A program made the position numbers and the translations under genes. A stretch of DNA of 64,000 nucleotides. Source: Ceriagrion tenellum. Taxonomy: Eukaryota > Arthropoda > Insecta > Odonata > Coenagrionidae. Where the stretch lies: positions 5,161,258 to 5,225,257 of the forward strand of contig OY720641.1 in NCBI GenBank assembly GCA_963169105.1. The letters are read 5' to 3'. This document shows positions 22,255 through 32,478 of this stretch, one piece after another. Below the pieces are notes generated by a model that had not been told where the DNA came from, did no database searches, and worked only from the letters and a program-made list of their open reading frames with translations. The first letter of the stretch is position 1. Every line of letters begins with the position of its first letter.

Positions 22255-22384
22255 TTATATTGCGTTATAATATTCAGTTAAATTATCATTTATATATTTG
22301 AAATTGGACCTAATACAGATTTGAAATGGGACCTAATACACCAAAATTGGATTTGATGTAGATATCCCATCAGTTCATCCGGGG

Positions 22385-23906
22385 ATGGAATTGGATAATC
22401 CTACTGGACGTTCATCACACGCGATTCTTGGAGGTGAACATGGAATTTTCACTCCAGCCAAAAAGAGGCAGCCCACCTTGGGAGATTTTGTGGTAAAAAC
22501 TACTGACAGTAAAGAACAACAGTTAGACATCTCCGTCGCAAAATTATTTTATGGCAATAGCATCCCCTTCCATGTGGCATCCACCAAGGAGTACCGAGAA
22601 ATGATCGAAGCGCTTAGGCCTGATTACACTGGTCCAGATCATTATTAATTAGCTGGAGAGTTACTAGATAAGGTTTCAGATGAAGTTGATGAAGAAATTA
22701 ATATTATACTGACCAAGGAAGAGAACAGCATTACACTCCTGCAGGATGGTTGGTCTAATACAAGGAATGATCCCATCATAGCTAGCTGTATTCATACAGG
22801 AAGGTGAGCATTTGTGCTTAATGCAACTGACTGTGTGGCTACCCAAAAAAAGCTGTGTATTGCGCGGAATCAGCCATGAAATCCATAAAAATTGGCGTGG
22901 AGAAGGTTCAGAAAAATGCTTTTGCTGTTTACAAAGACAATGAAAATAGAATGTTGAAAATGAGACAAATTTTAGCTAAAGACCAGCCCCAATTGCTAAC
23001 ATATGGCTGTTCAGCGCACTGAAAAAATGTTCTGAAGGAAGAGTTTACACCAAAAGCAGTGATGAAACATATAACAGAGGTTCATAAATTTTTTCGCAAC
23101 CATCATCAACCTCATGGATGGTTAAGGGAAAAGGGAGGGCTAATGCCCCAAATACCTAACTCAACAAGATGGGTTTCTCAGAAGGATAGTGTAAACACTT
23201 TTATAAAAAATTTCTCCAAGTATATACAGATAGTACCGGAGCACCCGAAGATTCCGAAAAACATTTCCAAATTACTGCATAATACTGTAATTTATAGGGA
23301 AGCAATTCATTTCCACAAGCAACTCACAGATATTAGCAAGTGCTGAATATTCTCCAGGCAGACACCACCAATACTGCACAAGCTGTGGAGTTGCGGTTGG
23401 ATATTTTAGTAAATCCAGACTTGGAGCAATACAAGAATGCAATCAAGAGGAGGATGGATCAAGCTTTAGAACCATTTCATTACTTTTCTAACATTATGGA
23501 TTCGAGATTCAGAGGTGCGAGAATTTCCGCGGAGCAGGAAGAGGAAGTTGACAGTTGGTTTCAAGAAAACTACCGAGACTGGATTACTGCTGTAATATCT
23601 TTTAGAGTAGCAGATCCAGAGTATTTTCCTTCATCCATGTATTTGGACGATGTCTTAAAGCAATTTACTCCAGTAAAATGGTGGAAGATAATGAAAATGA
23701 AAACTGCAAAAAGAGGGAATATACCTCAGGGATTCATTTCATTCACGATGAACATAAGCAGTTGTCCAGCCAGCGGCGCATCAACAGAAAGGATTTTCTC
23801 TAGCTTTGGCTTTGTTTGTTCAAAACTTAGGAATCAGTTAGGGAAGGATAAAGCTGAGAGACTTGTTACGATACACAAATATCTTCATTCAAATTACAAT
23901 GAGTAG
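22385..23906 (+). pseudogene. hAT transposase, broken by stops and frameshifts
   Basis: Four collinear segments are visible. 22385-22648 is N-terminal (KRQPTLGDFVV, VASTKEYREMIEALRPDYTG). A second segment carries the first catalytic Asp in LLQDGWSNTRNDPIIASCIH (about 22735-22800). A third (about 22870-23346) has LLTYGCSAH followed by a stop where the family has Trp, then PNSTRWVSQKD. 23340-23906 contains the second Asp block NIMDSRFRGARI and the C-terminal dimerisation domain (CPASGASTERIFSSFGF, LRNQLGKDKAERLV). At least two stops and a frameshift near 23340 prevent a full protein. No N-terminal BED zinc finger is evident. The enzyme would have cut and pasted this element. Confidence 0.88.
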
Positions 23907-24692
23907 TTAACTCTGGCAACACCAAAATTATTTACTTATCTTTTTGCAAATTCTCAAATATGTAATTTCTATTATGTTATTATTAGAAAAAATGAAGAGT
24001 AAACATTCAAGAAAACAAATGTTCTCATTAATCCTGTTCCAAAACTTAGACAATGCAGAGAAAAACGGTCTTGGATAGGAATAGGTAATGATGTTCCATA
24101 TGCGTTACATTCAAATGCATGTGGAATGAGATCTGATTCTTTACACCTACTTCATCTGCAGAGTTGGAGATAGGAGAGGGAGGAGAAACCAATTCATTTG
24201 TGTTGAAAATTGACTTTCTAGACTTAAACTAAACCTGCATAAGGCATGGTAAATTGCAACGCATTATTGAAATGTATGGCCCATGCCGATATCTAATACT
24301 GTTGTGAATGTATGTACAGTAGTGTCTATTTTGGTATTTATCCCAGGCAGTCACATTAACATGAAATGAGATAAGTAAAAGCAAAATGTGAAGAGCCACT
24401 GCAATAATTGTGGGGCAAGCTTTGAGGCGACGGTGAAAGTATGACTGCTGCAGTTAATATCAGCTGAAATCAGTTGGAATTCATATATGCTCTTCGTTAA
24501 ACATTGAAAAATAAACTAATCCAAAACAATTCAATTTACTGATGATTTAATTGTCAAAAATAAACAATGTTTAAAAAACCATTACAACCCAGCTTTCCTG
24601 GGTTTTATTGTTTTTTTTTGAGTGGGTTTTTTTTTGTAATCCACCTTGGTTTTTTTGGGTCGGGTTTTTTTTACAACAACTCTGATATTACT

Positions 24693-25019
24693 GCAGTGAA
24701 TGCTTCATTTTTAAAGCTAGTTCAGCATTGATAATAACTAATCGATAAAATTTCTGACAAGATGGTTGCGTTAGAAGTTAACAGTTTTTAAAATAATTTC
24801 TCCCTGGAGTGCATACACGTACAATGCTTTTTCTTTTGAATGTCTGGAATTTTGTTGGCAAACATCTGTAATAGTGTCGTAGAAAGAGGCTTTTTATAGA
24901 GGTATATTGTTTTTCCTCGATATATGAGACTTTTTCCATACATTTTCGATACATGAGATGAGAGTTGGGGGAGCCTTGGATAGGAGCTCGGGCACCTAGA
25001 TCTTGAGTGGTCCATTGTG
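24693..25019. other. Nothing recognised
   Basis: Flank of the hAT element. A short stretch (24740-24790) resembles phrases of the 19808/56445 repeat but is too short to assign. Confidence 0.35.
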
Positions 25020-25190
25020 CCAACCCCATGCTTAACCTGCCTGCCGCATGCAGACAGGGGACAAGAGCGCCACGGAGAAGGTATGAATGGTCACCCATCC
25101 AACCCTCGTCCGGGCCCAACATTCCCTAACTTCAGTGATCTTACGGGAACTGGCGTTTCAATGAGGCTAGGTCCTTGCCTAGACTATTTC
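25020..25190 (-). ncRNA. 5S-rRNA-derived sequence (SINE3-like or pseudogene)
   Basis: On the minus strand about 90 nt (25190 down to 25088) follow the metazoan 5S rRNA plan: start GGCAAGGACCTAGCCTCAT, then GATCACTGAAGTTAGGGAA, TTGGGCCCGGACGAGG and GGTTGGATGGGTGACC. The internal control region is thus partly kept. After GGTGACC the sequence leaves the 5S consensus and continues with ATTCATACCTTCTCC and a pair of GCATGCGGCAGGCAGG / GGTTAAGCATGGG blocks. It is therefore a 5S-headed SINE or chimeric pseudogene rather than a functional 5S gene. Several substitutions confirm decay. Confidence 0.7.
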
Positions 25191-25349
25191 CTACGTGATG
25201 AGACAAAATTCATTAAGAATTATATGAATTGGCAAATCTCTCAAACTAAATTGACCAAATTTCAAGCGCTTGGAGAAAAGAGAGTAAGTTGGGCAAAATC
25301 ATGGGATGTGGTACACTTTTGTGAAGATTTATACAGGGCTTTCTAATAT

Positions 25350-25795
25350 TACTCACCTTAGATGTAAACACGAAATAATATTGTTTGCAATTCGATAATA
25401 TAATTGACATTCAAATATAATATATTCAAATGATAATTAAAATGTTTTTGCAACTCCTGAAAATGTTGGCAACTAATAAATATCTTAGGAACCAAATAAT
25501 AACCAAAATAATCCACAAAAAATGTTGGAGGTAAGGAAAAAGTAAGCGCACTCACTTAAAGAGGTACTCATTTTTACCGATAGAGAAATTTTATAGTTAC
25601 CCACGTTTCAACCGTTCTTGCATTAAACTCCGTCAAATTTTCCATTCCAAGCTCATTTTGCAAATTTAGTAGTTAGGAACGGTAGGGATATTGTCCTTAG
25701 CATCAAACAGTGACGCACTTTTTGCTAATTAGGGTACTAATATGATTAAGATTTTGCGAAAATACGCTCCTCGTGGCAAACAGATGTCAGACATT
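25350..25795. other. Nothing recognised
   Basis: AT-rich, no supported feature. Confidence 0.45.
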
Positions 25796-25799
25796 CAAA

Positions 25800-26086
25800 G
25801 GTGAATCTTTTTTTTTGTTCGTCGTCCAAACCTTGTACCTCTTAGGCCGTGTATCAGCTTCATCAGTTAGACGACCTCGTCCTCTTTGGACTTCGAAGCG
25901 GATCCATTTATAGGCGTCGCTTGTATTTGGCGACGCAATAATTAACCCGGGAGGAAGGAATCGGAGTGAGTGGAATCTCTGGCGGGTCGGCGGTTCGTCC
26001 CCGCGATTCGGGGGTAGTAAGCATGTCCACTCATAGATGGAGTTTTGGAGGAGGAAGTTCATCACAGGTGGGACAGATGGCAGCAT
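25800..26086 (-). repeat. Possible Penelope-type terminal repeat with open frame
   Basis: An open minus frame (26086-25787, 99 codons) runs through NRGDEPPTRQRFHSLRFLP-type sequence into a GC-richer segment with a hairpin GCGTCGC / GCGACGC (25914-25938). An AACTGATGAAGCTGATACAC box follows, reminiscent of the end of Penelope-like ORFs running into their terminal repeat. The downstream GAAA box is not recognisable. This is a weak, pattern-level call. Confidence 0.3.
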
Positions 26087-26267
26087 GAAGGTGGATCAAT
26101 TGCTTTGAAGTATCAGAAATGGCCCATTATTTCTCACCCCAGTACTACGAAAAGAAGCCAGAATGAGAGTATACTATGGCGGCGGGCAGAAACACATGAA
26201 ATGAATACACTTTATGTCTAATTTTATGGGATGCTGCGATTAATCCGCAATATTTCTAGCAAACACT

Positions 26268-26582
26268 TTTTGCGGTCCGAATCGTGCTCACGCTGCTCAT
26301 ACCGCAGAGAGCACTAACTTCTGTTTCGATATGCTGGGCTCGCTGAGAACGCTGTCGATTCGGAACGCGCTTATGTGAGTGCTGACGACGTTAATCGCGT
26401 CAATACTGGCAGCTGCCGTGGATTTACAAAGAAGGGCGTTGGAGCGTCTGTTATTACTTATTGAAGATGAAAACTATTCTTTGACTCGAAGAGAGAACCT
26501 GCTTTTCTTGGTCGAAACATTATTTGCTACCGTTTACTCAATGAAGATTGGTATTATCGCCTTTAGAGATCGAAAAAAATAG
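26268..26582 (+). mobile_element. Possible 5' end of a Harbinger-like element related to the 17334 MITE
   Basis: 26271-26285 repeats the TGCGGTCCGAATC end of the MITE at 17334, and the following 100 bp has similar AGCGCTC / CTGAGAACGC motifs. It is followed by a 67-codon open frame (26379-26582) with a charged Leu/Glu/Arg start (RRALERLLLLIEDENYSLTR), which would suit the N-terminus of a PIF/Harbinger transposase. The rest of the transposase and the right end are not found. Weak. Confidence 0.35.
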
Positions 26583-26599
26583 ATAAGAATTCTGTGCCA

Positions 26600-27338
26600 T
26601 CAAACAATTTGGAAATCTTTTCAGTTGATTCATATGTTGTGGCATCGTGTTTTCGAGCCCGTAAACTAAAAATAAAACTAGACCGCTCTATTTTTGGGTA
26701 TAGGTAATGTGTTTCTTTGAGTTATATTTGGCTTGTTTTTCGCATTCAATTTCCTCCACAAAATATATGAGATTACCAATAGTCGAAAATATAGTCGAGC
26801 CAAAAGATTTCCCATAGTCAAAAGGAAATGGTTCTTCAATTAGGAAACGTGACTAACTAAAGGCAATACTTTTTATTTTCTTAAAAATGACCTTTTGACA
26901 ATTGGTTCGTATGAGTTGGATTAAGTTTTTCCGAAACAATTTATTTTTATGCGATTTATTTAACCGGCAAAAATATTTAAATCATATATTTGCGTTTTCT
27001 CAACGAATTATTACCTTTAAATATTATTATATATATTTAAATCATATTATTAAATTTAAATAATGAAATCAACTGGAGGTGAAACTCAAAAACGTAGTTT
27101 AAGTACTGCCTGGTAATGCCTATAAGTGTCCAAAACATGGACAAACCGCCGTCGTCTACCGCCCTCTCACTATTATTCCTTCCAGATTCAAAATTTTCAT
27201 TAGTTTTTCCTCATCCTACTTACTTAATTTACCCCGGGTTATAGTATGGCTTGTTTATAGCGCGTTTCTTGCTCTGAAATGTAAAAAATAGGGTCTACTG
27301 AATTGGAGAGTTGATTAACTGCAATTCAAACTTGAAAT
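26600..27338. other. Nothing recognised
   Basis: Strongly AT-rich (for example 27000-27065), no open frame of note. Confidence 0.45.
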
Positions 27339-27340
27339 TC

Positions 27341-27502
27341 GAGTTGTAAATTAAGTAAATTTGTTACTCCACCTAAATATTATTAAAAACGACCCGGGTT
27401 TCGACATGGAACGTTATCGTCACTGATGATGACGTGCCACATCGAAACCCGGGTTGGATTAAATATAATTTATGTGGAGTAACAAAGTTACTTCATTTAC
27501 GA
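27341..27502. repeat. Head-to-head palindrome built from two hammerhead-like ends (copy b)
   Basis: The two halves are imperfect reverse complements over about 75 bp each (GTAAATTAAGTAAATTTGTT / ACAAAGTTACTTCATTTAC outside, CCCGGGTTTCGA / TCGAAACCCGGG inside). At the centre lies CTGATGATGACGTGCCACAT, then GAAA and the palindrome ACCCGGGT, the box order of a hammerhead motif; the left half shows the same end in opposite orientation. Such inverted terminal repeats are a known feature of Penelope-like elements. The structure may be two terminal repeats joined tail to tail with the body lost. Confidence 0.6.
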
Positions 27503-28035
27503 CGTATAGTAAATTCCCATGAAGTCATGCCTGAGACAACTGAGTTGAATGTTGAGATTTGAAAATGTACTCATTTTGATATTGCTCCGATTACTGCAGG
27601 AAAACATCAATTTGAACGAGAAAGCATAAATGAGATTGTAATTAAAACTGTTTATGAGAAGTGATGAGAAGTCTTAGCAAGCAATAAAATTAAAATATAG
27701 AGATATTATCTCCTTTTTCATTAATTCATTAGCGAATTGTTACTGTATGTGTAGTAAATAAGCGTTAGTTCCCTACAAATGGCGCTGCAGTCGACTCCTA
27801 TGGCTGGACGTATGTGGTCACTTTAAACATATTCGTTTAATAATATAAATATTTGTTTACTTAATTTTGGTTTCCAGTAGGTAACTAATTAAATGAGCGA
27901 TTCAGGATTTAAAAAAAACAAATATGCACAACGAAACACCTCTCCGCGGTAACCTCCTTTAAGCGGTCGCCTCTCTTAGTGGCCTCATTTTTCGGGAGTA
28001 GAATGAATTTGATACAAGAAAATCAAGAAGGTAAA
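27503..28035. other. Nothing recognised
   Basis: AT-rich spacer before the nested retrotransposon mosaic. Confidence 0.4.
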
Positions 28036-28360
28036 ATGTGAATCAAGGTAAAATACGAAAATACTGGCCGAAGAAAGAAACAGAGAAAGATTCGCTGCAG
28101 CCGTCGACAGGAAACAAGAAAATGAGGATGAAATGGGCATCGAAGAGAAATGGAAATAGGAGAAGAGGACAATCGCTGAAGTAGCAAGGTACCAAACTGG
28201 CGAGTAAGACGGCCAACACGAAGAAGCCATGGATGATGACGGAGATCAGGAAACTAATAGAAGAAAGAAGAAAATACAAGAACCGCATATACGAAGGTGA
28301 GACAACCCTCTACAAGAAGCTAAGGAACCAAGTCAATCGAGAATGCAAGAAGGCTAGAAA

Positions 28361-29062
28361 AATGAAAAAGTAACTGTGTTTCTCTCCACAGATTTACTTT
28401 CTTGGTACAACATGCTTCAGCACAGCGTTGTCATCATCAGATACAAAATTAATAAAGGTATCAGTCCCACTTTGCCAAGCACCTATGGGAAGATAAACAC
28501 AGCAGCGATTTCATACCAGATATATTACATATAGAGAAAAATGGGAGGAATATGGACAAAAAGGAGGAGCTGGAAATAAGAAGGAACATAAAGAAGGGTC
28601 CCTTAGTCAATGATATCCTTTTTGAAAAACTTTCCCCCCTCCTGGAATTGTCCCTATCCCTCACGGGAAAACCGAAACCGCGGACCCTCCCTCCCCACTC
28701 ACCACATATGCTGATAACCCACCCCTAATACTTAATCCCTAAAACCTCGAAGTCCACCACACCACGTCAACACAGTCCCCCCAAACCCACCCACCACTCA
28801 ACGTGTCCTCTCACGGGTTTTCCAGAGTCCCAGCCATTACCACCATCCCTTACTTCTCCCCCACCCCTGGTCCTACCTTCCACAAACCCCTTATGATATA
28901 TATACATTTGGAAAAATTTTTGGAGTTTGTAGTATAAACTTTGTACTGATGATGACACCGCTGTGTAGAAACATGTTGTACCAAGAAAATACATCTGTGG
29001 AAAGAAACAAATTTACTTTTTCATCTGTGAAATTAAACTTCCACATTGTTGAGCCTCAAACA
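28361..29062. mobile_element. Penelope-type terminal-repeat fragment inserted in the LINE (hammerhead-like copies c)
   Basis: AGAAGGCTAGA occurs just before (about 28350) and again at the right edge (about 29063), a plausible target duplication. The two ends are inverted relative to each other: CTCCACAGATTTACTTTCTTGGTACAACATG on the left recurs in reverse complement at 28970-29030 (quoted in pieces, CATGTTGTACCAAGAAAAT and ATCTGTGGA). Hammerhead-like boxes lie in both ends: minus strand CTGATGA at 28434-28440, and plus strand CTGATGA at 28946-28952 with GAAA at 28968-28971. The middle has no gene; 28640-28880 is C-rich. Confidence 0.6.
28940..28986 (+). ncRNA. Hammerhead-ribozyme-like motif (copy c, right end)
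   Basis: CTGATGA (28946-28952), stem-loop TGACACCGCTGTGTA, GAAA (28968-28971), palindrome ACATGT, then a U at the cleavage-site position. An alternative pairing of CTTTGTAC with GTACCAAG would form a strong stem I but uses the first C of the core. The partner at 28400-28440 has GAAG instead of GAAA. Confidence 0.45.
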
Positions 29063-29808
29063 ATAGAAGGCTAGACGGATTGGATCAAAAGCTGCTGCGA
29101 GGAAGTCAACGAAAACATGAAGAAGGGAAACACCGAAACAGTGTACTCAAACAGTTGCGTCATCACGTCAAATTTTCGGAGAACTCTGGCCATCTTCTCC
29201 GTGGTTCCCGCGACATACGCTGAAACATCGGTATCACGAACCTGTCGTCCACGTGTGCGGAAAGAAAAATTCTACCAGCAGAAAGAAGTAATGGCCATGG
29301 GTTCCCCATTGTCACCTGTCATGGCAAACATTTACATGGAGAGCTTCGAGCAGAGGGCCATCTACTCATTCCACAAGAGAACAAAACTATACGTCAGAGA
29401 CGTGACGACACGTTCGTGATCTGGCCTCATGGGAAACAGGAGTTGTAGTTATTCCTACTGCACCTTAACAACCGGCACCCTTCCATTCAATTTACAATGA
29501 AAGTGGAGAAGGATGGCCGCCTGTCCTTTCTTGACGTGCTGGTGTCCAAGATAAGATGGAAACTTGGGACACTCGGTTTACCGCAAGGAGACTCATACCG
29601 ACCGGTACCTGCACGCCTACTCCCACCACCACCCGCATCAAATATTCTGAGTCATCGAAACGCTTTTTCATCGAGCGCCACAGATCTCCGACTCAGATTC
29701 CATCGCTCATAAAATGGAGTATTTATTGACGACTTTCGAGGAAAACGGCTTCGGAAATCGGAAGTCTATCCTAAAGACCGCCCGGAATGAAGAAAATCCA
29801 GATGTCAT

Positions 29809-30199
29809 CCCTGCTAAAAAAATCCTTAGAAGCTGTTCTGTAGAACGTAAGGAATTCTACAGAAATTGACTCTTTTTCTTCAGAACTAGTTCCTTCTCTA
29901 AGGATCTGTATGGAACATGAGAGCCTGACTCTACAGAACAAATTTTCTGCAGAGTCATTTTCTGCAGAGCAAAAGAACTCCTTACAATCTGTTCTGTAGA
30001 ACTTCAGCAACTCTACGGTAATACGGAGACTCTGCAGAACGTCGTGGGGAATTCTGTAGAACGTCCCAAGGAATTCTGCAGAACATCGTAGGGAATTCCA
30101 TAAAATGGCGTTTCAACACTTTAAAGAATATCTACAGAACTTTTTAAGAAATTCTGTAGAAGTATTTATGAGGAAACAATACAGAATTTTTTAGCAGGG
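29809..30199. mobile_element. MITE-1 copy 1, AT-flanked
   Basis: The ends CCCTGCTAAAAAAATCC and its approximate complement (AATTTTTTAGCAGGG) are flanked by AT on both sides (29807-29808, 30200-30201). Removing the element restores the Penelope reading ...GATGTC-AT-GGCCCTG, so AT is a 2-bp duplication. The interior has a tandem array of about 22-bp units (GGAATTCTGYAGAACRTC) and no coding potential. A longer copy is at 54223-54688. ISL2EU-type elements are known for AT duplications; this assignment is inference. Confidence 0.85.
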
Positions 30200-30778
30200 A
30201 TGGCCCTGAAAAGAGCCTTGCAATAGAGGAAGGAGTCCAAGCCATCATCCTATGCCGTTTTGCCGTATGTTGTGAGAACCACGGAGAAGATAGCTAGAGT
30301 ATTCCGAAAATTTGACGTAGTGACAAGGAGCAGTTGCGCCACCAAAATATCCAACCTACCGTGCGGACACAAGGACCAATTACCGAAGGGCTCACAAGGA
30401 TGAGTTTACGAAATAAAACGTGAATGCGGAAAGTCGTACGCAGGCCAAACCTCCCGAGAACTGAAGTGCCGCAGCTCCGAACACAAAAGAGCAATCAAGA
30501 ATGGACAACCGAACCGGTCGGCCATCGCAGAGCACACATTGAGCGGACCGTCGCATATCACGAATTTGGAGGAACAGAGAACTATCGCGAAGGAGACACG
30601 GTACTTCCCCATATTAGTACGGGAGGAAATTGAAATATCTAAAACACCGAATAATGTCAATGGAGAAATATGGTTACACGCTACCCACCAATTGGAAGGG
30701 GGTCTTCCAAAAACGCGGGAAAAGACGGAGAGAAAGGAGAGAAAAAATTGCGCTTTGCCCTCCGCCGGGCTGTATACA

Positions 30779-31298
30779 CAGGGCGATTCAAAAGTCTTTT
30801 TATGATCACAGAAAATCAGAACTTTTTTATTTTTCAACATAGGTACATGAAACAAAGATGAAAATGTTACTAAAATTCTCCTATCGTGCAGATGTGTGCC
30901 GTGTTCAAATGGATGTCACATTGCACATTTTTTAAAATAATAATTAATGTCTTCCATGATATCATATACAAACTTGGTCCTTCTAAGCCAAAAGACTTGT
31001 TATTAGGTTCCAGAAATCGCGAAAACAAAGCGGCATGCACAAAAATGTCAAATTGCTATTACGAATGGCATAAAACAATAATTTTCAATGGTCTAGTTAC
31101 AATATATTTAGCAAAATTTGGCAAATTAATCAATATATGAGCACAACAGATTACAAGTTTTAAATAACAAATTTGTAGCGGTAACAAATGAAACCTGATG
31201 TATTTTGTAACATTTTCATCTTTGTTTCATGCATCTATGTTGCAAAATAAAAAAGTTTTGATTTTCCGTAATCATAAAAAGACTTTTGAATCGCCCTG
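30779..31298. mobile_element. MITE-2, TA-flanked, about 95-bp inverted ends
   Basis: The left end CAGGGCGATTCAAAAGTCTT is mirrored at the right end. The arms (30779-30875, about 31207-31298) match with few differences, including CATGAAACAAAGATGAAAAT. TA follows the right end and lies two bases from the left end, compatible with a Tc1/mariner-type TA duplication. The interior (30876-31206) has no transposase; an 84-codon open frame (30886-31140) is not recognisable. It is inserted in the Penelope C-terminal region. Confidence 0.8.
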
Positions 31299-31607
31299 TA
31301 TTTCGGCCAAAATGCATCGTGAGCACTTCATACCTAAAGAAGAGAGCTGGAAAGCTCGCGAAACTGTCGACACAAAAATGACACAACGCGGAAGCTACCC
31401 CGAAAGCTATCATGATTCAAGACCACTCCGCGGAAGCTTTCATAACAATATAAACGGAGAAATCATCAAAGCGCTCGGAAGTATAGCCAAGGACAATCTG
31501 TACGAGGTAATAAAAAATAGCTACCAAAGAGGAAAATTTCCAGAGGACTTTCAAAAGATCGTAATGATTACGATACCGAAGTGGACAAGGACTGAGAGAT
31601 GTGAGGA

Positions 31608-32478
31608 GCATCAAAAGAAGATTTGAAGAAATGCGCGAAAATGAACTTTTGGAAAAAGAATTGCTTTACCCGGGATAATTATTACATCAAAGAAAAGAAA
31701 ATATCTAACGTAGAATCTAATAAATACTTAGGCGTCACCATCACTGAAGACATGTCTTGGGGAAAACACATCAGGGAAATAACTAGTGTACCAAAGATTA
31801 GGATTCGTAAAAAGGGTTCTAGGCAAATGCGATGAGAGAGTACGAGAAAGAAGCTATTTTACACTTGTCAGGCCTCATTTAGAATATGCCGCTAGTATAT
31901 GGGATCCGTATGAGGAAGGTATGATAAAAGAATTAGAGCGTGTGCAAAGGTGATCCGCTAGATTTGTTAAAGGCCGTTATTATAATTGTATAACTGTTAC
32001 GAATTTAATAGAAGAACTAGGAGTGGAATTACTATAAGAACGCAGGTTAAAATTTAGGTTAAACCTTTTAAGTAAATTTGAAACCGATTTGTTCACAGAT
32101 GACGTTAGATATATTTTGAGAACCCCTACGTATTTTGCTAGGTTTGATCAGATTAACAAGATTAGAGATATAGATAGTCGTACCGATAGATTTAAAATGT
32201 CATTTTTCCCGCGTACCATAAGAGAGAACAATAGGCAGCGTAGCAAAGGGATAGGTAAGTGAAATATAGTAAGAGTAGTCTGTAGTGCATGATGCATGTA
32301 ATGACAACCAATAATCCCTTCCTTATTATGTAGATACTAACCATCTAGCTGCATGTGACCCTATTTTCTAGTATATTCCTAAAATATCCTACTTGCATGG
32401 CAATAGTGCATCTTTGGTGATCTTCACCCCCTGCCACACACCCTCGCGGTTGCTCGCAGGGTATTACGTAGACGTAGA
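31608..32478 (+). mobile_element. LINE-F (CR1-like) 3' half inserted in the RTE-type LINE
   Basis: Pieces in order are SNVESNKYLGVTITEDMSWG (31710-31770), RPHLEYAASIWDPYEEGMI (31880-31930), ELERVQR...SARFVKGRYYN (31935-31990) and FKMSFFPRTIRENNRQR (32190-32240). The 3' end follows with CCTGCCACACACCCTCGCGG and GCTCGCAGGGTATTACGTAG. These are the C-terminal parts of a CR1/Jockey-group ORF2 after the catalytic core. The surrounding RTE reading stops at RTERCEEH before it and resumes at SLVSHASK after it. Several stops and frameshifts. Confidence 0.8.

Larger units (their letters stand above)
22139..24684 (+). mobile_element. Complete hAT transposon with 8-bp target duplication
   Basis: The left end is CAGGGTTGTTAAAAACCCG and the right end is its approximate inverted copy (CAGAGTTGTTGTAAAAAAAA in reverse complement). 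ATATTACT precedes the left end (22131-22138) and follows the right end (24685-24692) exactly. An 8-bp duplication and CAG-type ends are hallmarks of hAT elements. Sub-terminal tandem GGGTTTTATTG-type repeats occur on both sides (22183-22265, 24598-24640). The element carries one degenerate transposase gene. The perfect duplication implies a fairly recent insertion, although the gene is dead. Confidence 0.92.
29150..31430 (+). mobile_element. Penelope-like element body (reverse transcriptase plus GIY-YIG endonuclease), interrupted by two MITEs
   Basis: 29250-29420 gives the Penelope RT signature EKFYQQKEVMAMGSPLSPVM then ANIYMESFEQRAI; the DD motif region is frameshifted at 29400. 29480-29560 reads IQFTMKVEKDGRLSFLDVLV and 29700-29800 MEYLLTTFEENGFGNRKSIL. 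After MITE-1 (29809-30199), 30255-30300 reads LPYVVRTTEKIARVFRKFD. 30395-30530 is the GIY-YIG domain (VYEIKRECGKSYAGQTSREL, SSEHKRAIKNG, RSAIAEH). MITE-2 (30779-31298) cuts the C-terminus. The RT copies the element and the GIY-YIG nuclease would nick the target. Frameshifts and insertions make it inactive. It lies inside the RTE reading frame. Confidence 0.85.

Noticed and set aside
22183..22265. Interstitial telomere-like repeat
   Set aside because: Units are TTTTATTGGG / TTATATGGGG, not the arthropod TTAGG repeat, and they are sub-terminal repeats of the hAT element.
29117..29419. Cellular telomerase or viral polymerase
   Set aside because: The MGSPLSP signature together with the downstream GIY-YIG domain identifies a Penelope-like element.
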